In this document: positions 54,449 through 64,000 of the stretch, one piece after another | Position numbering within the stretch: the first letter of the stretch is position 1 | How the letters are laid out: every line of letters starts with the position of its first letter | Assembly (NCBI RefSeq): GCF_037975245.1 | Contig: NC_092568.1 | Coordinates: forward strand, 37,784,501 to 37,848,500 | From: Apostichopus japonicus | Taxonomy: Eukaryota; Echinodermata; Holothuroidea; Aspidochirotida; Stichopodidae | Direction of reading: 5' to 3' | DNA length: 64,000 bases | Program-made: the position numbers and the translations under genes | Notes under the pieces: generated by a model | What the model saw: only the letters and a program-made list of their open reading frames with translations | Database searches by the model: none | Told to the model about the DNA's origin: nothing

Positions 54449-57400
54449 CTAACCTTTTCTTTGAAGTAGATTTTGTCTTGCTTTGATAAAAGCCATGATA
54501 TCAGCATCTGCTCGTTTATCTCCTGTCAGAGGTATACTAGAATGATTCTCTGACTTAGGAAATGATCTAAAGTGCAAAAACGAAAATAGCTGCATTATTA
54601 GAACAACAAAATTTAAAGCAGTAGTCAAGCAGACGAATATGTACCATTGAAACCGTACCTTTAGCTGTTTTAATCACAATCTGTGTTTTAATCACAATCT
54701 GTGTTTTAATCACAATCTGTCTCTTTCTAACCATAAATAATCATTCCATTAAGATGTACATACACAATGATAAAACCTTAGTTTTGTTCTTACAAAGTAC
54801 TCATGAATGGCTTTGAAATCTTTGATTACACATTTCTAGCTATGCTTCCTTAAAGTGTGCGTAAAGTATCTGCTTCTACTTGCAGCATAATCTCGCCACC
54901 TAATTAGCCTTAAATGAAGGCTAGTGTCTAAAGATGTTGCATTAATGAGATAATGTTTAAAATATTGATCAAGTCTATTGCTCCTTGCATGAACATCAAA
55001 GGCTACACCTAAACATGTTTCCATACTACACAATCAAGGCTGAGCTAGTGTATTGTAATTAATTACTGAGCTATGTATTGTGTTTCCATATTACACAATC
55101 AAGGCTGAACTGACTATTATAATGAATTACTTAGCTATGTACTGTGTTTCCATACTACACAATCAAGGCTGAGCTAGTATATTGTAATGAATTACTTAGC
55201 TATGTTTTGTGTTTCCATACTACACGATCAAGGCTGAGCTAGTATATTGTAATGAATTACTTAGCTATGTACTGTGTTTCCATACTACACAATCAAGGCT
55301 GAGCTAGTGTATTGTAATGAATTACTGAGCTATGTATTGTGTTTCCATACTACACAATCAAGGCTGAGCTAGTCTATTGTAATTAATTAATTAGCTATGT
55401 ATTGTGTTTCCATACTATACAATCAAGGCTAAACTATCTATTGTAATTAATTACTTAGCAATAAACTGGATAAATGCAACATTTTTGCCAGTTCAATTAT
55501 TTATTTTCACTTGTGTAAAACAACAAGGATAGAACAAGTATCAATACAAAGCAGTGGATGAGTTCTGAAGATGCTAGACGCTTTTACATGAAGCTCTCCT
55601 ATTACAGAATTGGAAGAAAAGCAATACAACAAGAGGAATAGAAAAGAAATAAGAATAAAGAAAAAGTACAACGAAAGAAAAATAAATAGAACGTAGTTGA
55701 TCTTTACCCAAATAACAAGTGACATTTTAATATTTTGCAGAAAGTGAACAACATGATAAATAAAAAAATCACAGAAAACTTTCCCCAAGTTGAGCGAGTC
55801 TGGTTGAAAGTGAAATAAGCTAAGGAGACAACCAAGATGATTAGATTAAAAAAAGTGATATCATATCTGAAATGTTATGACATATAACTTTTATCTTATA
55901 TAGAAGTTTGATATGAATTTCACATAAAACTTGTAAAAGCAAACGAAAATGTTTTTGACACGTATATATAATGGATATATATTCACACAGCTCAGTTTAC
56001 CTTGTCTTTTCAATATTGCTGCTATGTGCAGGATCTCCATCAGGTTTCCTATAACTCTCATCTCTCTGACTATGATTCAAGGCTGATAGTCCCAGAGGGG
56101 GCACTTTCGGAGGCCTGGAGTGATCCTCTCCGATATTTGAATTCAGGGCATCAACAAGTGCATTTCTTGTCCTTGCAGAATGTGCTCTGTGTTGCCTGGG
56201 CTTAGAAGACCTAGCTGATTCCTGATCTACATATTCATGAGTTCTTTGTGAATATTCATTGGAAGTATGAATGCTCTCCAGAAGATGTTTCTCTGGAGAT
56301 ACAGGAGGAGTCTTCCATGCCTTCCCAGGGTGTGAAGGGGGTCTGGAGGGTATTGTTCTATTGGTGTCTGGCTGCAGAAGTAATAATAAAATCATGAGTT
56401 ACCATAAATAGTTCACTGCAGTTTTATTTAAAGTTAAACAAGTGCAACAAATATTCATTATGCTAGGTATCCCAATATCCCTGTTAAAAAAATGAAGCAC
56501 AATTTGTAGTTAAGTCATATAATAGTTTTTTCTCCATCCTGCTTATAAATTATCCAAAATCTTTTCCAATTACTTTCTATAATCACGAACAAAGCAGTGA
56601 AAATCTTTTGTCAGGGTTAAGGTCAATGTAGTGCAGTGTTGTGGTCAAAAGAATTAGCGGAAAACAGTGCAGAAGTAAACACCAGTTACTATTTCAACTG
56701 TAAATCCATCTGAAGACTGCATAGGATCTCCATATAAAGACTTAAATTAAGTACTGCAGAATAAATTACATCAGATCCTGACAATTCTGTGAGTGAAGTT
56801 CAACTTTGGCCAATCTCATAAAATAAAAAAATAACTGTTTTCAGTACTGTGTAGAAATGCTACCCATGTATCATAACTTCATACTGTTGTGCTTTGACTG
56901 ATTTGCCTTCCTTGTAATAGAGAGTAGTTTCTGCCCCCCCACTTCCCCCCTCCCCCCTAACAAGGAAAGGATCTTAGGATGCAACCTGCACTCTCTACAA
57001 GTTGTTTGGAAAAGTGGTTCAATGCATCACCAAATGTGATCCTCTCTGCTAATGCTTAAAGAGGAAGCTAGAAAACCCTCATTTTATTTATGATGGAGAT
57101 CTTTGAGAAGAGCCACTATCCCAAAGATCTACAGGAAGTCTTGCTTTTGGGAGATATTGAGATTTAAATGTAGTTTCTTTGTGTGTTGGGGAGGGGGGAG
57201 AGGGGGGTGGTCTACCATTTCTGAATCAGTGATATCATAATGATACAATGAGGTGAAACCTTTCACTTTCACCTTTGTTTGCATTTTTTGTTTTTCGTAT
57301 TTTAAAGTGGAAACTCATGTCAGTAAGAAGTCATGTTGATAACTTCAATATTACTTACTCAGCGTGACATTTGCAAGAACCCATCTTTGTACAGGAAATA

Positions 57401-60400
57401 AACACTCAACAATAAATACAGTAAACCATTAAAAGAAGCATTCCAGGATATGTGGCTCGATGACATCATATTTAGACTTGCTCAAGTCTTTAGTCTTGTT
57501 GGTGAAGGAAATAAGTAAATACTAAAACTGCAATATCTCCTAAATGGAATTTGATTTTTCTTCATTGTTTGTGGGTGTTGTTTCACGACATGTATCTCTA
57601 TCGAAAAGACCAATAATTATGGATGGGGTTGTTTTCTCTTTAGGATATCTGCTATTCTTGGACTCTAACCTGACAGGGATTATGGACTTACCTGAAGCAT
57701 GGCAGATTGCTCTGCCCACCAGATCTCAAAATCTTTCTGCATCTGAAGTCGGGATTTCTCCAGCAAATGTTGGTGATGCTCTATTTCAGTCTTCATATTC
57801 CTCAGGTCGGTAAAAATTTCTTTATAACTGCCAAAGAAATTGTAGAATATTCCTCTGTAATTCTAATGAATTCATTGTGTTTCTGTTCATTCGTGTTTCT
57901 GACACTCACATAAATTGATAAACTCTGAGTAAGTACCCTAAGTGACATTCACACACAAATGAAAGATGGTTTGACAGGCCAAATGGTACTCAAGAGAACC
58001 TCAAGAAATTATTATCATTTAGAGCGGAGACCTGACCACAATCGAGTAGACCTGAATGTCAAATTTCAAGTAAGTTTCTATCATTCTCTTTAAAAAACTG
58101 AAAATTTTAGACATTTCTCCTTACCGTTCTTTCTCTTCCTCCATCTGCTGCTGCATGGATTCTTCCTCCCCGTCCGGTTCTCCATCTTCATCACCTTTCA
58201 TCGCTCTCTGCATACGATGATGCTGAATGTGACTCTTAAGTTTATCTCAGTAAAAAAAACACCATGAAGGAGAAAATAAATTATCTGGACTTACAGAACA
58301 AAATACTAACCCCCCCCCCAAAAAAAAAAAGGGGGAAAGTTGATAAACAATATGCAGTTTTGCTGCAAGCGCTTTGGATATTGCAGTTTTCCCAGTATGT
58401 AAATTACTGTAAAATTATGGGCAAACCTTTGAAGTAAAAGAACTCATCAGCTACTGAAATTAGAACCAGTTATCTCAGGATTATAGAACCAGTAGTCTCT
58501 GGATAAGAACCAGTAGTCTCAGGATTAGAATCAGTAATCTCAGGGTTAGAAACAGTAATCTCAGGATTAGAACCAGCAAGCTCAGGATTAGAACCAGTAA
58601 TCTCAGCATTAGAACCAGTAATCTCAGGATTAGAACCAGTAATTTCAGCATTATAACCAGTAATCTCAGGATTAGAACCAGTAATCTTAGGATTACAAGT
58701 CCTGTGAATTTACTCACTAAAGTATCCAGTCTTTACTTGGTGGCAGTTCTTATATGTGGAGTCCTTCGCTCAAGATCCGTGACAAACGCCTTACAACATG
58801 CCGCCTACAATATTTATTTGTATGTATTTTTAGATCCTCCTGCAAGCAGGAAATCGCGAAGAAGCCTCATTGGCTTATCAAAGCCACAAGCTGACCGAAG
58901 GCAGTCTCTTAGATTCATACTTAACCTCCATGATTATGAATTGTCAATTGTCAACAACTCTGTAACTAGATGTCATACATTAATCTTGGAGTGACTCAAA
59001 CTGGGGACCCTATGATTGGAAGGCACCGGCGTTAACCACTGAGCTAACACTCCTCCAATATCAAAGTCACTTGTACAGACTAAAACTACTAGCAATTCCA
59101 TTATTGTTGTATTTATCATCGACTGAGAGACCTTCAGCCTTCACAATTTATTTTCAACATTGTTTGTGTCTAATATTATGCAACTGACAAATGTCTACAA
59201 AATTCTCATCTTTCATCAATTCGATGATGTTACCAAGCAAACTAAACTTTTGAAAACGTAACAAAGAACTTTTAAAACAGATACTGCTCCGATATACTGC
59301 TTAAGAATTAGAAGAGACTTTACACAAAAATCGTACTTATTCTCTGTCTGGACTCATTGACTTCTTTTCCCAGACCTTTGGCTTCTGCATATCTCTGCTT
59401 CAAGTCCACTTTCTGCTCCTCGATGGTGACGTTTTGTTCGTAATCTCTTTTAAATATCTCAAAGGCCTCCTGCCTCCCAACAGACATATCTCCTGTGCGT
59501 ATGCAACATTATAATAAAGTTCTTTAGTATAAATATCTTCAAAAGTATTGAATATCGTTGATTGTGACTGTCCGACATATTATACTAACAAACGACTCAC
59601 GCCACACAAAACCTTGATACAGAAAACACTTTGATCTAATGTGTTATTGTCATGACGACCGGTTTTGCTTTGTTTAGTTTACATGTTACTTGGTTATTAT
59701 GTGTTATACAGTAAGTGACCTGCTGGACGAGCCTACTAAGGTTTTCTAGAATATTTCCTTTCACAATGCATGTGTACATTCCTATATATTAGTTGACATA
59801 TGATTTTCCATAAAACAAAATACATGAAACAAAACTTGATAAAACCTCAACAAAAAAAGTACCACCATTCTAGGCATATGCAACAAGGCTTACCAGGCAA
59901 TACCATAACAATTTGAATACTAACTTCTGGACAAATATTATTATCATCAAGCAAGCAAGTTGGCCAAGTAATTATACCATCTCGGAAAGTGGGGTTAGTA
60001 ATATCTCCTGCTGACAGTTTTGATTCTACCTCCAAAAATATGAGGAATTGGTGACTCAATGACACGAGACTGCATACTATATTGCTATTGAGCTTAGGCC
60101 AACTCTCTAGACAAAAAGTAGTTAAAAAAAGTATATGTATAAATATATATTTTGTAGAAGAATTATCAACGCACCTAATATTCTTTTACTTCTGCTTGGT
60201 TTCTTCTTAACGTCCTCCTCACTATCTGTCTGAAGACGGCTGCTATACCTATCGTTAGAACTATGGCCGACCGATGACCGTTGGGTGGAGAGTGACCTGT
60301 TCCTCGACATATCCCGGACGGAGAGATCCGACTGGCTGGTCAGTGGACCGAGGGAAGACTCGGAGAGAGAAGAATTTCCATTGGTCAGTTTGTGATCAGC

Positions 60401-63196
60401 TGATCTGGAGTGTGTCCTAGAGTGAGGTCTCTTATGCAAATGAGCACCCTGTTGAACCTGACTGACTGCATCCTGGGCTCGCTTCTTTTCTTTTTTCAAC
60501 ATGTTGACTAAAATATCTGGAGACGGATCGGTCAAGGATAAAATGGACAAGAAAAAATGTCTGTTTAAAGAAATGAAGATGACCAGTAATGGCAAAGTGG
60601 CTCTTGGGTTAGGGCAGCTGGTGAGGTAGTGTTGATCTAAAGGTAGAGCAATTCTTGAGAAAGGGGGAACTACCTCGATGGCATTTTGGAGAAGAGAATA
60701 AACAAGATTATTTCACTTGGCAATTATTTGAATTATTTAAATTGAGAATGACGTCTCTCATAATTGTACATTGGAATGATTATCAATGAATGATTATCAA
60801 TACTGGCTGATTTTAATTATGATGTTCGAGGCGCAGTTTTCTGAGATGAGGAAGACACCAGACAGATTCTTACAAAATCCTGATGCAACCATAATAAGCC
60901 ACATCTCTATCCTTTGACCTAAAAAATGATACAAATGATTGACCTCAAAGGTCTTGATAGACAATAAATCGAAAATAAACATAATTAACATTTATATGTG
61001 TGAGGCTTTGTTTTAAAATGTTTCTATTAAAAAAAAACATCAAACTAGACCTACTTCCAAGTTTCATATGACAACACAATGCTGCACACAGTCGAGAGGC
61101 GGCAATAAATCAGTTAAAACTTTGTTTTCTTTTGTTTTAAAGGAAGACCTACCACATGTAACAGAGGGCATGTTACAACTTCCTCAAACTATGGATGGTA
61201 ATTAACTATCTATGCTTTCACTTACTCATATTTGACACAAAGTATGAAATGTTATCCATCAGCTGCTTTAACATCACACCTTCCTTATGTCTGGTGACAT
61301 TTTAATCTCATGTTAATTTTAACTCATTAACCATACTTTAATTCTAGCATAAACAAAAACAAACTTCAACAGAATCAGGTCTGTTGAGGCCCGTTTTACA
61401 AATTTTTTATCCACACTTAACGACAGCTGGTTCCATTAACAATGTAACGTCTCATGACCAGAGAGAAACTTTTGTTAATTTCTAACATTTATGTCATGAG
61501 CATGGCTTTAAATCTTTTCTTGATGATATGGCATCTACCTGGAAGACAGTTATTTTACAATGCAAAGCAGACACATGTGAATGTGTCAGAAGCCAGAATG
61601 GCCTAAAAACCTTTCACTGCACATCCACTGGCTCCCCAATTTACAGTTTTTGTCAGTATGGATTATTTTTTCCCCTTACAGTTTTATAAAGTCTTTTAGT
61701 TTTCAACCCAAGCAGCAGCAGTACTTGATAAAACCTATACTTTCATATCAGATATACCTAAGCAAGCCTACTTGGCATACAAGGGTCATGACAGCAGACA
61801 TTTTCACTACCTGTTAATGTCACACTAACTGCATAATATTTGGATAAGAGGAAAAAACCCTCATAGACTTCATTAAGATGAATCTGGTGGGTGACAGTGA
61901 AGTATGGTGCTGATACAATTAAATGTTGTTCAGCTCCAGTGAGATCAGATTAAATCAATTTGTTTTTGAATCAATATTGACCCATACTGAACTGGCGGGA
62001 TTTTCTCTTGTCAAGGATACTAATCTCATTGTCCCGTTGTAGGATTAACCCCTGCAGTTTCTTAATCTCTTCATCCCTAGGAAGGCCTGAATGGGTCGTT
62101 AGGTAAGAATCAGTTCCTGCCTCTTCTTGTCCTCCAATCTTCGTTTGAGGTCGTTGTTGATTTTCGGGAGCAGATGCTGATCTCTTGGCTGGTACTTTAC
62201 CTTTAGCAAAATTCTGAAATGACAAAGCACACAAGCATACATATATAGCCTAACATGTTATTGAATGGTGTGTAAGACTTGCTTACATCAAGTGATGTGA
62301 AAACCAATGAGACTGATTCTCAATGCTGTGAAGACATAAAATCATCAACAAACACAAGTAAAATGCCATCTTATTCTTGATCTGAAATGTTGTAAATTGC
62401 ATGATTATTTCACATCTAAGAAAGACAAACCTACTACTACCACTTATATAGAATGATTTCATCAAAATAGACCAGCCAAACTAACTCTTATTGGAAATTT
62501 AATTAACATAGTTTATATCAAATGTGAATGTATTGATAATGTAAGATGCCTCATCCAAATTATCAACACCTTCACTTGCAAACATCCATGTAAGAAATGT
62601 TTGTGAGGGATATACGCGAAGGAAATCTCAAATTTGTTGTCTTCACAGAAATGCTTTTTCCATCCGATATCCACTAACTTTAAGCCTAACTGACAAAGTG
62701 ATAATAAGATGGTTGTCTCTGATATCCATGATTAGCATGAGAGGTATGTTCCAATGTTCAACTGTGAAGTTTTTTACTTTCTATGTTCCATGTTGGTCTT
62801 TACACTAATAATTTACAATATGATATTTAATGGAAAAGAGCAATGAAATTTATGGCTAGAACAGGATTTGAACCAATGGCCAGCTCTGGGTTACAAGCTC
62901 AGCAACTTATCAACTGGGCAATCCAGCCTTTAGTTGGTGGTGATCCCAGCATCCTACCAACTGAGCTATCCAGCACTCTGTGGATGACTATCCTGTAAAG
63001 CCACCAATATGATATTTAAAAGGCAGAAAAGTTAAACTTAATCCACTAAACTTAAACCAACATGTTATTTATCTCTTGTCTTAGATATACCTTTAATATC
63101 CTGAAAGCTTCATTTATTTTTCTCATGTCTGCACCAACATTGAGCACAGCCTCAGGATCAGGATCTTCAATAAACTGCTGAATCTCTTCATTTAAC
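54449..63196 (-). CDS. KIF6: Kinesin-like protein KIF6, C-terminal part (8 exons)
   Basis: Kinesin-9 family protein, linked to cilia in vertebrates. Exons, 5' to 3' on the minus strand: 63091-63196, 62021-62213, 60175-60516, 59337-59492, 58125-58245, 57692-57827, 56001-56371, 54449-54566. Junctions are GT/AG and all phases match; 513 residues plus stop. Motifs that match KIF6: DPDPEAVLNVGADMRKI, QRDNEINILVNMLKKEKKR, SVGRQEAFEIFKRDYEQ, LKQRYAEAKGLGKEVNES, HHRMQRAMKGDEDGE, LLEKSRLQMQKDFEIWW and, near the end, ADADIMAFIKARQNLLQ. Regions around EIEHHQHLLEKS look coiled-coil. The segment after LKKEKKRAQDAV is Ser/Arg-rich and probably disordered. Human KIF6 is about 814 aa; the motor domain and start lie right of the window. 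The donor after exon 59337-59492 (ATAA/GTACGA) is weak but fixed by phase. Confidence 0.93.
54668..54720. repeat. Short tandem repeat, 17-18 bp, three copies
   Basis: TTTTAATCACAATCTGTG appears three times head to tail in the last KIF6 intron. No function is apparent. Confidence 0.85.
55017..55455. repeat. About 64-bp minisatellite, seven copies (KIF6 intron)
   Basis: Each unit starts GTTTCCATACTACACAATCA and continues AGGCTGAGCTAGT, then TATTGTAATGAATTAC and TTAGCTATGTATTGT. Copies differ by a few substitutions. It lies between the last two KIF6 exons. Confidence 0.92.
56372..57691. other. KIF6 intron without further features
   Basis: This 1.3-kb intron contains C-rich and G-rich runs near 56935-56960 and 57190-57210. 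I see no exon, mobile element or clear repeat. Confidence 0.55.
58480..58700. repeat. 21-bp minisatellite, about 11 copies (KIF6 intron)
   Basis: The unit is close to GGATTAGAACCAGTAATCTC plus one base. Because 21 is a multiple of three, the complement yields a long hydrophobic Leu/Val/Ile frame that is an artefact. It lies between exons 58125-58245 and 59337-59492, with the SINE just beyond it. Confidence 0.92.
58815..59056 (-). mobile_element. tRNA-derived SINE, apparently full length
   Basis: On the minus strand the element begins GGAGTGTTAGCTCAGTGGTT, with box A TTAGCTCAGTGG at 59036-59047. It has a box-B-like GTTTGAGTC at 58993-59001, giving a tRNA-like Pol III head. A body with TTCGCGATTTCCTGCTTGCA follows, ending in an AT-rich tail with ATACAAATAAATA. 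The 3' part recurs at 45427-45547, which shows it is a dispersed family. Confidence 0.8.
60517..62020. other. KIF6 intron without further features
   Basis: A 1.5-kb AT-rich intron. No exon is supported: the flanking exons (62021-62213 and 60175-60516) join in phase through N-ILVNMLKK. No mobile element was recognised. Confidence 0.55.
62854..62985 (-). mobile_element. Tandem tRNA-like sequences (SINE head or tRNA pseudogene pair)
   Basis: On the minus strand, 62928-62854 is a 75-nt tRNA-like unit. Its acceptor stem GGCTGGA pairs with TCTAGCC, the anticodon loop CTTGTAA would read TGT, and GGTTCAAATCC is a good box B. Its D arm pairs poorly. Just upstream (62985-62929) is a second half with box A TAGCTCAGTTGGTAGG, broken off before a T arm. 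The layout suggests a dimeric tRNA-derived SINE rather than working tRNA genes. Confidence 0.6.
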
Positions 63197-63930
63197 CTAA
63201 TAATGAACAAGAGATGAAAGTATTAAGCAACTTCCAAAGGGAATGCAAATTGTAGGTAATAAAGTTACTTACAGAACACTTCTTTCTCTTTGTGTGTACA
63301 CTTTCTTTGGTGATCTTTTACTTTACTTTTACATCACCTTTTTTTGAGTTGAAACTGATAAATACAGTATCTCAATGTTAGACCATAGTAAAATCCCACA
63401 ACTCAATAGTTTGTTTTTTCACGTTTCATGTCAAATAGTCAAGCAAGAGTAAAAAACTGTTTTCATTTTGAAACAAGTGTTTCATACAACTTGGAAAAGT
63501 ATTCAGTGATGGAATGTTGAGAATTGAATCAAATTCAATAATTAATCACTCAATTTAACAAAATGCAGAAATAAGAATGTACTAATTTGGTTAACTTGCA
63601 ATGATCCTATTTGAATGAATAACCATGTTTTCCAACATTCCTGGCCAATCTCAGAAAATTGCTTTAAGCTGGTGTCAGTGATCTTTTACTTGAATATGAG
63701 TTTTGTATGTATGAATGACATGACATCTTCCACATCAGAAAACCAGATCTGGCTAATTCTAAATTACATCCATATACCTAAAATCATATGGAAATGAATG
63801 TGTCAATCAAAAATGAAATAAAGCATGCATTTTCTTGTACAATTAATGTTATCTATCAATTAGAAGATAAATAAATTCATTGAAACATTTCTCATCAAAT
63901 ATGGCTGATTCATCCAAGAAGCATCTATAG

Positions 63931-64000
63931 CAGGGGTTCTCAAAAGGTAGACTACAGGGCCAAATCCGGTCCACCAGACCCTTAAGACCGTAGGCCTGAG
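63931..64000 (+). mobile_element. Start of an hAT-like element, cut by the window edge
   Basis: CAGGGGTTCTCAAA at 63931 matches the well-known terminal sequence of hAT/Charlie-type elements (CAGGGGT-CTCAAA). It continues with CAGGGCCAAATCCGGTCCAC, also typical of such ends. The other end and any duplication lie outside the window. Confidence 0.6.

Noticed and set aside
59847..60065. Possible extra KIF6 exon (VESKLSAGDITNPTFRDG frame)
   Set aside because: The exons on either side (60175-60516 and 59337-59492) already join in phase, and the segment has no KIF6-like motif or matching splice sites.

Overview
The window is animal nuclear DNA: intron-rich, AT-rich and full of tandem and interspersed repeats. 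It holds five spliced protein-coding genes. I rebuilt them by matching protein similarity I recognise to GT/AG splice sites and checking reading phase at every junction. The organism is most likely an invertebrate deuterostome, perhaps an echinoderm. A short-chain collagen C4-type gene sits beside EML5/6, hnRNP A and KIF6 orthologues, and tRNA-derived SINEs, hAT MITEs and a frequent AGGCCTA heptamer fit that group. The species call is inference only.

Layout. (1) About 0.7-18.5 kb, plus strand: the last 23 coding exons (1218 codons plus stop) of an EML5/EML6-type triple HELP-WD40 microtubule-binding protein; the N-terminal third lies left of the window. (2) 26.3-33.3 kb, minus strand: a complete hnRNP A1/A2-like RNA-binding protein of 365 aa in 8 coding exons, with two RRMs, a Gly-rich tail and a C-terminal GRRF. 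(3) 35.2-45.2 kb, plus strand: a complete secreted short-chain-collagen-C4-like protein of 329 aa in 6 exons, with only seven Gly-X-Y triplets. (4) 48.3-50.7 kb, plus strand: a gene I do not recognise, 270 aa in the best 3-exon model, with an N-myristoylation-type start and a basic, low-complexity C-terminus. (5) 54.4-63.2 kb, minus strand: the C-terminal 513 codons (8 exons) of kinesin KIF6; the motor domain lies right of the window.

The proteins share no pathway I can see, although EML5/6 and KIF6 are both microtubule proteins. Between and inside the genes are two hAT-type MITEs with 8-bp target-site duplications, older relatives of them, a long-TIR foldback element, tRNA-headed SINEs, a non-LTR retrotransposon 3' remnant and at least ten minisatellites.

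The most unusual feature is repeated: in six introns of two genes, a tandem duplication or minisatellite starts at, or within about 30 bp of, a 5' splice site. In four of them the exon end and its GT donor are themselves copied. The extreme case is the hnRNP gene, where one donor is followed by 11 further copies. In those four cases an in-frame stop follows the genuine donor closely, so use of a downstream copy would truncate the protein.
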